This document shows, piece by piece, positions 24,772 through 33,712 of a stretch of 64,000 bases of DNA. Position 1 is the first letter of the stretch. Every line of letters begins with the position of its first letter. Under the pieces are notes generated by a model. That model saw only the letters and a program-made list of their open reading frames with translations, had not been told where the DNA came from and searched no databases. Both the position numbers and the translations under genes were made by a program. Source of the DNA: JBDTVS01 sp040007095 (GTDB taxonomy: Bacteria; Acidobacteriota; Vicinamibacteria; Vicinamibacterales; CAVVIG01); assembly GCA_040007095.1 (NCBI GenBank), contig JBDTVS010000070.1, forward strand, positions 1 through 64,000, written 5' to 3'.

Positions 24772-25761
24772 TCAGGCCCTCCGAATCATGAATGGGCTGT
24801 CCTGCGCCGTCGGTTCCTGCAGGGCATCGCGAAGCGCACGCCCGGTGTAGTGCACGAACACGTCGTCGAGCGTCGTGCTCTGTACGGACAGGGCGAGCAC
24901 CTGGACGTCGGCCCGGGCGGCGGCCTCCATCATCGCCATGGTCGTGGCCGGTCCGCTCTGCGAGGTCACGCGAAACAGGCCGTCCTCTCCGGCGACGTGC
25001 TCGACGCCGGGCAACGCCCGCAGCGTCTCGGCCCACGTCGGCGGCGGCGATCCGAAGCTGACCTCGAGGATGTTCTTGCTCGGCACCGACGCCTTGAGCT
25101 TCATCGGCGAGTCGAGCGCCTTGAGCTCGCCGTGATCGACGATCGCGATCCGCTCGCACAGCTTGTCGGCTTCGTCCATGTAGTGCGTGGTCAGGAGCAC
25201 GGTCAGATCCCGCTCGGACTTGATCCGCTGGAGCATTTCCCAGACCGCGACGCGCGAGACCGGATCCAGCCCCGTGGTCGGCTCGTCGAGAAAGAAGACC
25301 CGCGGTTCGTGGACCAGGCCCCGCGCGATCTCGACGCGCCGCCGCATGCCGCCCGACAACTGCTTCACGGGCTTACTGGCCCAGGGCAGCAGCTCGACCG
25401 ACGCCAGCAGATCGTGGATCAGCCGGATGCGCTTGGCCCGCGGCACGCCGTAGAGCTTCGCGTAGATCAGCAGGTTCTCCTCGACGCTCAGCTCGAGGTC
25501 GCTGGTCATCGCCTGCGGAATCACGCCGATCGAATGCCGCACGCCGTCGGCCTGGGTGACGATGTTGAACCCGCCGACGGTGGCGGTACCGGACGTCGGC
25601 GGCAGCAGCGTCGTCAGCATGCGAATCAGCGTCGACTTCCCGGCCCCGTTGGGACCAAGCAAACCGAAGATCTCCCCGGCCTCCACGGCGAACGTGATGC
25701 CGTTGACGGCGGTGAAATCGCCGAACTTCTTCACGATCTGCTGGACGTCGATCGCATTCAT
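24772..25761 (-). CDS. ABC exporter ATP-binding protein (YbhF-like)
   Basis: A 329-residue ATPase with Walker A L-G-P-N-G-A-G-K-S-T (residues 36-43), signature L-S-G-G-M-R-R-R-V-E-I-A-R, Walker B V-F-F-L-D-E-P-T-T-G-L-D, and the DrrA/YbhF-type C-terminal extension of about 100 residues. It drives the neighbouring ABC-2 permease. The ATG at 25761 is chosen because it overlaps the stop of the preceding 50-codon frame as ATGA; a GTG at 25770 is also in frame. E. coli YbhF has two ATPase cassettes, whereas this protein has one. Confidence 0.9.
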   Translation of the reverse strand: MNAIDVQQIVKKFGDFTAVNGITFAVEAGEIFGLLGPNGAGKSTLIRMLTTLLPPTSGTATVGGFNIVTQADGVRHSIGVIPQAMTSDLELSVEENLLIYAKLYGVPRAKRIRLIHDLLASVELLPWASKPVKQLSGGMRRRVEIARGLVHEPRVFFLDEPTTGLDPVSRVAVWEMLQRIKSERDLTVLLTTHYMDEADKLCERIAIVDHGELKALDSPMKLKASVPSKNILEVSFGSPPPTWAETLRALPGVEHVAGEDGLFRVTSQSGPATTMAMMEAAARADVQVLALSVQSTTLDDVFVHYTGRALRDALQEPTAQDSPFMIRRA

Positions 25762-25910
25762 CGCGCGCACGCGCCGTCTGCCGGCGGCGCCGAGGTCGCC
25801 CGGCCCGGCCAGCCTCGTTCCGGGCCCTCGCTCTGCATGATCGTCGAGATCGTGGCCCGCACGATGGTCTGCGCGGTCTGCTCCGTGGGATCGGTGGTTG
25901 TTCGAGTCAT
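25758..25910 (-). CDS. Candidate 50-residue small protein coupled at both ends
   Basis: The gap between the HlyD and ATPase genes is filled exactly by an open frame that starts with ATG at 25910, overlapping the HlyD stop as ATGA, and ends with TGA at 25758-25760, overlapping the ATPase ATG as ATGA. The product is threonine-rich at the N-terminus (T-R-T-T-T-D-P-T-E-Q-T-A-Q-T), has a short helix (T-I-V-R-A-T-I-S-T-I-M) and a Gly/Pro/Ala-rich end. I recognise no family. Its frame differs from the ATPase frame. Even if the product is not functional, the frame would carry ribosomes from hlyD to the ATPase start. Confidence 0.5.
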   Translation of the reverse strand: MTRTTTDPTEQTAQTIVRATISTIMQSEGPERGWPGRATSAPPADGACAR

Positions 25911-26953
25911 TTGACCGGCAGCAACACGTACGCCGTCATGCCGACCGCGAGCGACCGATCGCGATTGTCGACGCGCAGTCGAATCTCGAAGGTCCGGATA
26001 TCCCGCTTGGTGCGGCTGACATCGCGTTGGGTCGCGAAGCCGGCGTCGACGCCCCGATGGAAGACGGTGCCCTCGCGCTCGGCGCCGGAGGGCAGCCGCA
26101 CGGTCAACTTGTCGCCAAGGCGGACCCGGTCGATGTAGGTCTCTTCGACATCGGCCCGCACCCAGAGGTCGTCGGGATTGATCAAGGTGACCACCGGCTG
26201 CCCGGGGTTGACGACCTCGCCCGGCCGGACGGCGCGCACGTCCACGATGCCGTCGATCGGGGCGTGAATCTCCGTGTAGGCGAGCCGGACATCGGCCTTG
26301 GCCCGCTGTGCGTTCGCCGCCGCCTCCTGATGCTCGTTGGCCTGCAGTTGACTCCGGCGGACGGAGACCTGTTCGGCGTTCGCCCGCGCGAGCGCGACGG
26401 CCGAGCGTTGGGCGTCGACCTGCTTCGCCAGCGAAGCGACGCGCGCCCTGGCCGCGTCGTATGCGGTCCGCGCCTGATCGAACTGCTCCATCGGCGAGAT
26501 GCCCTGGCTGGTCATCTTTTGCTGCCGTTCGCTGCTCAGCCGCGCATTCTCGAGATCCGCTTCGGCCGCCGTCCGCTGCGCCTCGGCCGCCGACAGCGTC
26601 GCCTCGGCCTGCTGAATCTGCTCGACGGTCTGTCGCTCCTGGAACCGGAGCGCCGCCGCGCTTTCGCGGACCTGCGACGTGGCGCCCTGTGCGCTCTGGG
26701 TGTAGAAGGCGCGCTCCTGCCGGAGCTCGTCCGGCGTCAGCACCGCCAGAAGCTGATCCTTCGTCACCACGTCGCCTTCCGTCACGAGCAGCTGCTGGAT
26801 CTGTCCGGCCATTTGCGGGCTGACCACGACGTCGTTGGTGGTGACGACCCCCGTCAGCACCAACGACGAGGGCGTCCGGTAGGCGTAGTAGTACGAGCTC
26901 CCGCCGATCGCGAGGAGCAACAGGAGCACGAGGATCGGTCGTACGCGCTTCAT
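25907..26953 (-). CDS. HlyD-family membrane-fusion protein (YbhG-like)
   Basis: A 348-residue periplasmic adaptor. One N-terminal transmembrane anchor (residues 6-22) is followed by the biotinyl-lipoyl-like half motif V-V-V-S-P-Q-M-A-G-Q-I-Q-Q-L-L-V-T-E-G-D. Then come a long alpha-helical hairpin (about 75-200, Gln/Ala/Glu-rich coiled coil) and the second half motif Y-T-E-I-H-A-P-I-D-G-I-V-D. A beta-barrel domain closes the protein. It links the inner-membrane exporter to an outer-membrane factor. The ATG at 26953 starts the leader. It is the first gene of the exporter operon. Confidence 0.9.
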   Translation of the reverse strand: MKRVRPILVLLLLLAIGGSSYYYAYRTPSSLVLTGVVTTNDVVVSPQMAGQIQQLLVTEGDVVTKDQLLAVLTPDELRQERAFYTQSAQGATSQVRESAAALRFQERQTVEQIQQAEATLSAAEAQRTAAEADLENARLSSERQQKMTSQGISPMEQFDQARTAYDAARARVASLAKQVDAQRSAVALARANAEQVSVRRSQLQANEHQEAAANAQRAKADVRLAYTEIHAPIDGIVDVRAVRPGEVVNPGQPVVTLINPDDLWVRADVEETYIDRVRLGDKLTVRLPSGAEREGTVFHRGVDAGFATQRDVSRTKRDIRTFEIRLRVDNRDRSLAVGMTAYVLLPVK

Positions 26954-26970
26954 TTCAAACACCTGTATAA

Positions 26971-26982
26971 AACAGCTGTTTG
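26971..26982. promoter_or_regulatory. 12-bp palindrome, possible operator of the exporter operon
   Basis: AAACAGCTGTTT is a perfect dyad starting 18 bases upstream of the hlyD ATG, where the promoter of the operon carrying its own TetR-family gene is expected. TetR-type repressors bind such palindromes. Assignment is by position and symmetry only. Confidence 0.4.
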
Positions 26983-27032
26983 AACAAAGTCAATCGGTCC
27001 GGCTCGTTTCGAACTCTCTCAATTGCCTATCC

Positions 27033-27103
27033 CCACCGAGCACACCCGAGTGCATCGAGACAAAACCTTGAGACCTTCAGTGATCTCGGTGATCTGCGTG
27101 GTT
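27033..27103. repeat. Dispersed inverted repeat, CACCGAG class
   Basis: CCACCGAGCAC near 27033 is answered by GATCTCGGTGATCTGCGTGGTT ending at 27103. The arms are imperfect and show the 8-9 base periodicity of the family. Confidence 0.6.
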
Positions 27104-27280
27104 GCCTTTGCAACCGACACGCTGCTGGCTCGTTGCTCCCGTTCGAGATCCACCCGCTGGCGGCCGGCCGACACATCGTTTCATCCGGCAGCGTCGGACG
27201 TCGGCCCCGGCCGGCTGGCGATTTTTTCGTGATCACGAACGACGGCCACCCCGGCCGCAGACGGCTATACAATTTGTGGA

Positions 27281-29083
27281 GTGTTCCGGGATCTCCCTCG
27301 CCGCGCGCAGTGGTACATCGTCGCGGTCGTCTCCCTCGGCGCCGGGATATTCGTGTATGCGGTGCCGCGGGCCGACGTGACGCATCCGCTGTCGTTTCTG
27401 CTGCTGACCTTTCTCTCCTCGCTGACGTCGGCGTTCAAGGTCCAGCTGCCGGTCGCCAGCGGATCGACGATGTCGGTGTCGTACATCGTCGACATCGCCG
27501 CGTTGATCGTCCTCGGGCCGCATGCGGCCATGGTCGTCGGGGCGACCGGCGCGTGGGTGCAATCCACCTTCAACTCCCGCGAAGGCAACCCCCGGTACCG
27601 GACGCTCTTCAACATGTCGGTCGTCGTCCTGACCATCGAGGCGGCGGGGCACGTCTATCTGGCGCTCGGCGGATCGGCGAGCTCCGAGCTGACGACCATC
27701 GCGGTGCCCCTGCTGGGCATGACGGCCACCTACTTCCTCGTCAACACGGCGTCGATCGCGCTGGCGATCGCGTTCAGCACGCGCCAGAGCCCGTGGCGCA
27801 TCTGGAGGAGCGACTTCTCGTCGAGCGCGCCCAATTACATCCTCGGCGCCGCCGCCGCCGCGGTCATGATTGAGGTGACCTTCACCTCCGGCGCCCTGCT
27901 GGCGCTGTTCCCGACCGCGGCGCCGCTCTATCTCACCTACCGGGTCTACCGCGCCAGCGTCGAAGTCGAGGCCCGCCAGGGCGCCATTCTCGAAGCGGCG
28001 CACGACGCCATCCTCACCATCGACCCGCAGCTGAACATCCGCGAGTTCAATCCGGCCGCCGAAGTCATGTTTGGGCGTTCCCGGCTCGACGTCCTCGGGC
28101 GCAATGTGGAGCTGCTCCTGCCGCCGGCCGACCGCGCCGAGCACCTGAGCGCCTTCAGCCGCTACCTGACGAAGGGAGACGGACCGCTCGCCGGACGGCT
28201 GATCGAGCTCACCTGCGTCAAGGCCGACGGCACTGAATTCCCCGGCGAACTGACGGTCGCCCGACTCGGCACCGACAACCACAAGATCATCACCGGTTTC
28301 GTGCGAGACATCACCGGCCGACGACTGCTCGAGGAGCGCCTGAGACAGTCGCAAAAGCTCGAAGCGATCGGCCGGCTGGCGGGCGGCGTCGCGCACGACT
28401 TCAACAACATCCTGATGAGCATTGTCGGCGCCGCCGACCTGATGCTCCTGGATCTCAAACCGGGCAGCCTGGCGCACGGCGAAGCGCTCGAAATCAAGCG
28501 ATCGGTTCAGCGCGGGGCGAGCCTGACGCGCCAACTGCTCGTCTTCAGCAGTCGCCAGGCGACTCGCCCCCAGCTCCTGACGCTCAACGACGTGGTCGGC
28601 GGCATGGACACGATGCTGCGGCGGCTGATCGGCCCGGAGATCGAGATCGAGATCGTCCTTCCGCAGGAGGCCGCAAAAATACGCGCCGATCCATCGCAGA
28701 TCGAACAGGTGGTGTTGAACCTGGTCGTCAACGCCCGCGACGCGATGCCGAACGGCGGCCGCGTCACCGTGACCGTCGACAGCGTCGAACTGGACGAGAG
28801 TGCAGCGCTCAGCCTGGTCGAAGGGCATGCCGGGGCGTACGCGCGGCTCACGGTCACCGACACCGGCTCGGGCATGAGCGACCACACGAAGACGCAGCTC
28901 TTCGAACCCTTCTTCACCACCAAGGAGCAGGGCAAGGGCACGGGGTTGGGACTCTCGATTGTCTACGGCATTGCCAAGCAGAATGGCGGGTATGTGTCGG
29001 TCGTGAGTGAGCCCGGTCGCGGCGCGACCTTTGTCGTCTGGCTCCCGCAAGCCGTCACGGCGGTGCTGCCAACGCTGGTGTGA
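27281..29083 (+). CDS. PAS-domain sensor histidine kinase with membrane sensor
   Basis: A 600-residue kinase. About eight hydrophobic segments in residues 10-225 form a MASE-like membrane domain. A PAS domain follows (about 235-345, I-L-E-A-A-H-D-A-I-L-T-I-D ... G-F-V-R-D-I-T-G-R). The HisKA helix carries the phospho-acceptor His372 in G-G-V-A-H-D-F-N-N. The HATPase domain has N-L-V-V-N-A-R-D-A-M (N box), D-T-G-S-G-M (G1) and G-K-G-T-G-L-G-L-S (G2). The HDFNN type is common in hybrid or NtrB-like kinases. No receiver domain and no response regulator adjoins it. The GTG start at 27281 has only a weak ribosome site. Confidence 0.9.
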   Translation: MFRDLPRRAQWYIVAVVSLGAGIFVYAVPRADVTHPLSFLLLTFLSSLTSAFKVQLPVASGSTMSVSYIVDIAALIVLGPHAAMVVGATGAWVQSTFNSREGNPRYRTLFNMSVVVLTIEAAGHVYLALGGSASSELTTIAVPLLGMTATYFLVNTASIALAIAFSTRQSPWRIWRSDFSSSAPNYILGAAAAAVMIEVTFTSGALLALFPTAAPLYLTYRVYRASVEVEARQGAILEAAHDAILTIDPQLNIREFNPAAEVMFGRSRLDVLGRNVELLLPPADRAEHLSAFSRYLTKGDGPLAGRLIELTCVKADGTEFPGELTVARLGTDNHKIITGFVRDITGRRLLEERLRQSQKLEAIGRLAGGVAHDFNNILMSIVGAADLMLLDLKPGSLAHGEALEIKRSVQRGASLTRQLLVFSSRQATRPQLLTLNDVVGGMDTMLRRLIGPEIEIEIVLPQEAAKIRADPSQIEQVVLNLVVNARDAMPNGGRVTVTVDSVELDESAALSLVEGHAGAYARLTVTDTGSGMSDHTKTQLFEPFFTTKEQGKGTGLGLSIVYGIAKQNGGYVSVVSEPGRGATFVVWLPQAVTAVLPTLV

Positions 29084-29096
29084 GCCGCTCCGGCTC
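29082..29096. terminator. Short bidirectional hairpin between convergent genes
   Basis: GAGCCG (29082-29087) pairs with CGGCTC (29091-29096) around a 3-base loop. It overlaps the kinase stop codon and lies 14 bases before the convergent MFS gene's end. It lacks a T-run. Confidence 0.4.
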
Positions 29097-29110
29097 GATG
29101 GTGGGCGTCG

Positions 29111-30277
29111 CTAGGAGACAGACGCCGCGTCCGAATCGCCAACCTGAGACCCGACGATCACGGCGAATGTCAGCACCAGGAATGCCGCGGCCGAGAGGAA
29201 CGGCATACCTTCGCCGAATCGCTGCAGGGATGCACTCCCCCACACCGGTCCCACCGTGCGGCCCAGACTCTCCACCGCGCCCGCCGCGCCCTGCACGCGT
29301 CCCTGCTCGTCGGCGCGAGCCGATTTGCTGACCAGACTGGCAATCGTCGGATGACCGAATCCGATCCCGAACGCCAGCGGCACCAGGGCTCCCGCGAAAA
29401 TCATCACTGAATGCGTCAGCGCGGCGGCAATCAGTCCAACGATGGAGCAGGCCAGGCCAACGATGAACGTCGGCTTGTCGCCCAGGCGCTTGACGATCGG
29501 CCGGATCATGCCGCCTTGCACGATGGCGCCGAGCACGCCGAATGCGGCGAAACAGTACCCCGTCTGCGACGCGTTGAAGGAAAATCGTCGCGCGGTGAAC
29601 AACGCGAATGTCGTCTGAAACATCGCGAACGCGAACCAGTAGACGAAATCGATGACGAGCACGCGGCCGAGCTGAGGCCGCCGCAGCAGCCCGGGCAGAC
29701 CGCGAAACGGCAGCCCCGTGCCCGCCTGTGCGCGATGAACCGTTTCCGGCAGCCAGAACCAGGCCAGCGCCGTCGCCGCCAGCGTCATCGCCGCGGCGGC
29801 CCAGATCGGCGCGGTGTAGCTCACTTTCGCCAGGACGCCGCTCAGCGCGGGCCCGAAAATGAAGCCCAGACCGAATGCGGCGCCAATCAATCCGTAGGCA
29901 CGGGCGCGATCCTTGGGCTCGGTGACGTCGGCGACATATGCGCGCGCCGTCGAGATATTGCCACCCGACAGCCCGTCCACGATCCTCGCGAAGAACAGCA
30001 TCGCGACGGAATGCGCCACGGCGAGCATGACGAAGCTGACGACGGTGCCAAGCAGACTGAAAATCAGGACTGGCCGGCGTCCGTAGCGATCCGACAGGTC
30101 GCCGAGCAGCGGCGCAGCCACCAACTGGCAGAGCGAGAAGGCCGCGAACAACAGCCCGACGACGAGCGGCGAGGCGCCAAACGTCTCGGCGTAAAACGGC
30201 AGCAGCGGGATGATGATCCCGAAGCCGATCAGGTTCACGAAAATTGTCAGGAAGATGACCAGCAGTGGACGTGTCAT
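29111..30277 (-). CDS. TetA-like MFS efflux transporter
   Basis: A 388-residue, 12-helix major facilitator. The DHA1 loop 2-3 motif G-D-L-S-D-R-Y-G-R-R-P-V is at residues about 59-70, the G-x-x-x-G-P-x-x-G-G-type motif C appears as G-A-A-F-G-L-G-F-I-F-G-P-A-L-S-G, and the protein opens I-F-L-T-I-F-V-N-L-I-G-F-G-I-I-I-P-L-L-P, as in TetA(A/B/C)-type pumps. It exports a hydrophobic cation or drug in exchange for protons; the substrate is unknown and tetracycline is not implied. No TetR gene adjoins it. Confidence 0.88.
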   Translation of the reverse strand: MTRPLLVIFLTIFVNLIGFGIIIPLLPFYAETFGASPLVVGLLFAAFSLCQLVAAPLLGDLSDRYGRRPVLIFSLLGTVVSFVMLAVAHSVAMLFFARIVDGLSGGNISTARAYVADVTEPKDRARAYGLIGAAFGLGFIFGPALSGVLAKVSYTAPIWAAAAMTLAATALAWFWLPETVHRAQAGTGLPFRGLPGLLRRPQLGRVLVIDFVYWFAFAMFQTTFALFTARRFSFNASQTGYCFAAFGVLGAIVQGGMIRPIVKRLGDKPTFIVGLACSIVGLIAAALTHSVMIFAGALVPLAFGIGFGHPTIASLVSKSARADEQGRVQGAAGAVESLGRTVGPVWGSASLQRFGEGMPFLSAAAFLVLTFAVIVGSQVGDSDAASVS

Positions 30278-30331
30278 GGAATGGTGAGAACCGGGGCTCC
30301 GGATGGGGATGGGCGTGAAGACGGATCTAGT

Positions 30332-32083
30332 CTACCGCGTCGCCGAGGCGGTCGTCTTGCCGGCCCGGGCCCCTTTGTGGTCGCGCAACGGGGCGTGGTC
30401 GAGGTTGGCCAGGCGGGCGCCGGTTTCGTACACGAACTGGGCCACGCGAGTGAGTTTGTCCATCTCGATTTTCGCGACGTCGTCGGTGTTGGCGTGATAG
30501 TCGGGATGCAGCCCCGTCGTGAAGAAGATCACCGGAACGTCTTTGGACGCATAGCTGTAGTGATCGCTGCGCGTATACAGCGACTCGCCGTCGCTCGGAT
30601 CGTTGAACTCGTAGTCGAGCGTCATCGGCATGGAGAGCGCGGCGTTGGCGGCGCGGCTCACGACGTCGAGCTCAGAGCTGATCCGATCCGAGCCGACCAG
30701 ATAGACGGTGTTCGATTCGCTCGACTTGTTGTCGCGATTGCGGCCAATCATGTCGATGTTCAACTGGGCCACGACGCGGTCGATCGGCACGGTCGGATGG
30801 TCCGCGAAATACAGGGAGCCGTAGCGCCCGACCTCCTCGCCGGTGTGCCAGACGAACAGCAGCGACCGCTTCGGACGGGGTCCCTGGGCGAACGCGCGCG
30901 CCAGTGCCATCAACCCCACGGTTCCCGATCCGTCGTCGTCGGCGCCGTTCCAGATCCGATCGGCGACGGCGCCTGGGGTGATGCGGCCGGGGGCTCGCGT
31001 TCGGCGATCCCCGCTCTCGCCATTGACGACTTCACCCTCGGCGTACCCGACGTGATCGTAGTGCGCCCCGAACGCCACGTACGTGCTCTTCAGCGCCGGG
31101 TCAGACCCTTCGACGACGCCGACGACGTTGTGGGTCAACTGCGTGCGAACGACCTCATAATCCGTATCGACGTTGAAGGTCAGCTTCACATCGTCGAGCC
31201 GAAACGACGGCAGCGGCTCGCGACTGGCGGCTCTTCGCTTCAGTTCGTCGTAGCGCGTGGGCGCGCGGCTGAAGAGGAACTCGAAAAAGGCGTCTTGTGC
31301 CTGCAGAGTGGGCGGCAACTGCTTGTCGAGTCGTTCGACGGTCGTGAAGTCGGCGGCCGGGATGCCGCCGCCTCGCCCGCCGGCCCCGCCGCGTGCGCCG
31401 CCGCCGGCCGGCGCATTGTCGGCCCGAGCGCTTCGACCACCCGTGGCGCCCGCCGGACCGATGCTCGCGGCCGCACGCCCCTCCTCGACCGCGTAGCGGT
31501 TCCGCTGCAGGAGGAGCAGCCGGTATTTCTGCCCGTCTACGTCCTTGGGGCCGTCCGCACCCAGCCAGATCACCGCAGCTCCGTCGAGACCTCTGCCGGC
31601 CACATCCCGATGACGCTCCGCCGGCAGATCGAGCCCGTAGCCGGCGAACTCGACGCGATCCACGGTCAACCGGCGCTTGGCGCCCGCGTTCCTCGGGAAC
31701 GTGATCGCGTCGCCGTCCTCGAACGTGCGCGTCTCGCCCCCGATCTGCACGATGACCTCCGAGTGGCTCTTGGCTTTCACGCCGAGCACCCGGACGGTTT
31801 GCAGGTAGGACCCGGCGTCGCCCGCCGGGGTGACACCCCAGGCGCGCAGATGGTCCCCGATGTAGCCGGCCGCGAGCCCGAGTCCTGCGCTGAACACCGC
31901 CCGGCCCTGGAGATCGTCGGACGCGACAAAGGTCAGCCACTCTTTGAGGTCGCCGGCCACGATTGACGACCGCCCGCCTTCGGGCGCTGCCGAGAGGGTC
32001 CATGCGGTCGATACCATCGCGGCGACCAGGCCGGCGGCGACCGCGACAGACGTGAGCCAGAGGGGGATCCGGACGCGGTTCAT
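30332..32083 (-). CDS. Secreted M28-family metallopeptidase
   Basis: A 583-residue exported zinc peptidase with a signal peptide (residues 8-32). A protease-associated-type insert lies in the N-terminal half (V-D-R-V-E-F-A-G-Y-G-L). The M28 catalytic core has zinc ligands in G-A-H-Y-D-H-V-G, N-G-A-D-D-D-G-S-G-T, H-T-G-E-E-V-G (catalytic Glu), L-N-I-D-M-I-G-R and H-P-D-Y-H-A-N-T-D-D. The Gly/Ala/Arg-rich stretch around residues 195-230 is a disordered insert. It should act as an aminopeptidase or carboxypeptidase in the periplasm or outside. It is transcribed alone. Confidence 0.9.
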   Translation of the reverse strand: MNRVRIPLWLTSVAVAAGLVAAMVSTAWTLSAAPEGGRSSIVAGDLKEWLTFVASDDLQGRAVFSAGLGLAAGYIGDHLRAWGVTPAGDAGSYLQTVRVLGVKAKSHSEVIVQIGGETRTFEDGDAITFPRNAGAKRRLTVDRVEFAGYGLDLPAERHRDVAGRGLDGAAVIWLGADGPKDVDGQKYRLLLLQRNRYAVEEGRAAASIGPAGATGGRSARADNAPAGGGARGGAGGRGGGIPAADFTTVERLDKQLPPTLQAQDAFFEFLFSRAPTRYDELKRRAASREPLPSFRLDDVKLTFNVDTDYEVVRTQLTHNVVGVVEGSDPALKSTYVAFGAHYDHVGYAEGEVVNGESGDRRTRAPGRITPGAVADRIWNGADDDGSGTVGLMALARAFAQGPRPKRSLLFVWHTGEEVGRYGSLYFADHPTVPIDRVVAQLNIDMIGRNRDNKSSESNTVYLVGSDRISSELDVVSRAANAALSMPMTLDYEFNDPSDGESLYTRSDHYSYASKDVPVIFFTTGLHPDYHANTDDVAKIEMDKLTRVAQFVYETGARLANLDHAPLRDHKGARAGKTTASATR

Positions 32084-32300
32084 GGATTCTCCAGGGGGCT
32101 ACTATAGCTCCCGCTTGCCACATGAGGCGACTTCGAGTAAGGTTTTTCCACTGGATCGGCTGCCAGCGTGTGTTGCGCCTGCCATTTTTTTTCGCGCGCC
32201 TTCCTGTCCGGGTTGCTCATTCCTTCGTGTGTTCAAAACACTCGCGGCCGCCCCATCCTGCAAATTACTGGTAGTACATCACCTTTTAGAGGAGTGTTGA

Positions 32301-32912
32301 TTGGCTGTCCGCCTCTTCGTCGGGAACTTGTCTTACAGCACGACTGAAGCTGACCTGCGCACCTACTTCTCAACCGTCGCGCCACCGTCACACGTGGTGT
32401 TGCCGGTCGATCGAGAGACCGGTCGTCCGCGAGGCTTCGCGTTTGTCGAGTTCCTCGACCGTGCCCACGCCGAACAAGCGATTCAGAAATTCAACGGTCA
32501 GGCGTTGAACGGGCGGCCCCTCTCGGTGAGCGAGGCGCGCGCGCGTGAAGACCGGGGACCGGCAGGCCCACCGCGGCCTGGCGGACCGCCCGGAGCGCCG
32601 CGGCCTGGGGGATTCAGCGGCCCGCCTCGACCGGGCGGGTTCGCGCCGCGCACGTTCGACTCGGCGCCCGTCGCGCCGGGTGCGGCGAACCGCGCCCGCA
32701 ATTTCGGACCCGACGCCAAACCGCAGCGAGGCGGCAATCAAAAGGGCAAAAAGAAGGACGACCAGCGCCCGCGCGGCCCGATTCCGGTGAAAACCGACCG
32801 CCGATCCTATTCGCTGGACGACGACTCGCCCGAAGTCAAACTGGAGGATTTCGACGACTTCGCGACGAGCAGGCCGGGTGAGGAACCGGAAAAAGACGAC
32901 GACGAACGATGA
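32301..32912 (+). CDS. RRM-type RNA-binding protein
   Basis: A 203-residue protein. The single RNA-recognition motif spans residues 2-80: RNP2 is L-F-V-G-N-L and RNP1 is R-G-F-A-F-V-E-F. A disordered tail follows, with repeats of P-P-R-P-G-G, then a basic stretch (K-G-K-K-K-D-D) and an acidic end. Small RRM proteins of this form bind single-stranded RNA and in some bacteria are cold-induced. The start is TTG at 32301, preceded by AGAGGAG at about 7 bases. A leader of roughly 200 bp with T-runs (T8 near 32185) could carry regulation. Confidence 0.9.
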   Translation: MAVRLFVGNLSYSTTEADLRTYFSTVAPPSHVVLPVDRETGRPRGFAFVEFLDRAHAEQAIQKFNGQALNGRPLSVSEARAREDRGPAGPPRPGGPPGAPRPGGFSGPPRPGGFAPRTFDSAPVAPGAANRARNFGPDAKPQRGGNQKGKKKDDQRPRGPIPVKTDRRSYSLDDDSPEVKLEDFDDFATSRPGEEPEKDDDER

Positions 32913-33037
32913 GTGGTGCGATGACCGGGTGCGGTGTCTCCGGGCCGCGCTGACCGCCCGGGGCACTCGGCAGCGCGCAGCACGCATTCAACGAGCAGGT
33001 CGTAGACGCGACGCCCTGAGGCGCCGATGACGGGCTG

Positions 33038-33712
33038 TCAGTGCACGTCGGCGTCGTAGACGCGCGTCACCATCAACGGCCGGCGATCGTCGTCGTTCCT
33101 CAGGCTGATGTGGAGCTGGCGGCGCTCTGAATCGACCGCCCACGTCTCGGTGATCTTGCCAAGCGGCAACCCTCCGATCTCGCTGATCAGCTTTCCGCCA
33201 TCCCACTTCGTTCGGCGCTCGATCTTCGTGGAATCGTCCTTGATCTTCTTTCCATCCGGAGACAGCCGCGTGGTCCGGCCGTCGGGCCCGGTGATGATGA
33301 CCATGCTCTCGGTCTGGACGATCGTCAGACGATCTGGTGGATTGAGAATGTCGCGCATCGCGTCACGCAGGCGGGCCGTTTCCTGCGGATCCGCGGCCGG
33401 AACGCCCTGTCCGCCGCCACCGCGACCGCCACCGCCACCGCCGAAGCCGCCACCGAACCCGCCGCCCCCGCGGCGACGACCGCCCCCCCCACCGCCGCCG
33501 CGATTGGCGCCGCGAGTGCTGCCACCTTCACGATCATCAGACGCCCCATCCTGAGGACTGTCGCTCAGTTCCTTGTTCAACCTCCAGGCGCCCACGAGCG
33601 GGGACGCGGTGTTCGGCGCCTGCGCGCGACTCTCGCGCACCGGCACCGCGCTGCCGATCAAGGCCGCGACCAGCGCGATTCTCGTCGCGGCTCGCCGTGT
33701 GATTGTCACCAT
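33038..33712 (-). CDS. Secreted glycine-rich protein of the G-x-W-x-L-N family
   Basis: A 224-residue exported protein. After the signal peptide (residues 1-31) comes S-P-L-V-G-A-W-R-L-N-K-E-L-S, the same opening as the protein at 1036-1521. Residues about 70-105 are almost pure Gly/Arg with scattered Phe, a flexible spacer. The C-terminal 110 residues are beta-rich (R-L-T-I-V-Q-T-E-S-M-V-I-I-T-G-P-D-G-R-T-T-R-L-S-P-D-G-K). The ATG at 33712 follows CGGAGGGAG; the longer upstream frame lacks a leader. It is divergent from the sensor kinase at 33898 and may be its partner or target. Confidence 0.75.
   Translation of the reverse strand: MVTITRRAATRIALVAALIGSAVPVRESRAQAPNTASPLVGAWRLNKELSDSPQDGASDDREGGSTRGANRGGGGGGGRRRGGGGFGGGFGGGGGGRGGGGQGVPAADPQETARLRDAMRDILNPPDRLTIVQTESMVIITGPDGRTTRLSPDGKKIKDDSTKIERRTKWDGGKLISEIGGLPLGKITETWAVDSERRQLHISLRNDDDRRPLMVTRVYDADVH

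Larger units (their letters stand above)
26954..27280. other. Divergent promoter region, about 330 bp, with a dispersed repeat
   Basis: This region lies between the starts of the exporter operon (minus) and the sensor kinase (plus), so it must hold both promoters. Close to the hlyD start is an AT-richer stretch near 26960-26985 that includes AAACAGCTGTTT, a perfect 12-bp palindrome and a reasonable TetR-operator candidate. The middle holds a CACCGAG-class dispersed repeat. No small gene was found. Confidence 0.5.

Noticed and set aside
23782..25914. A 710-codon plus-strand frame opposite the exporter permease and ATPase
   Set aside because: The minus strand carries well-conserved ABC proteins with coupled junctions. 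The antisense product has no recognisable domain.
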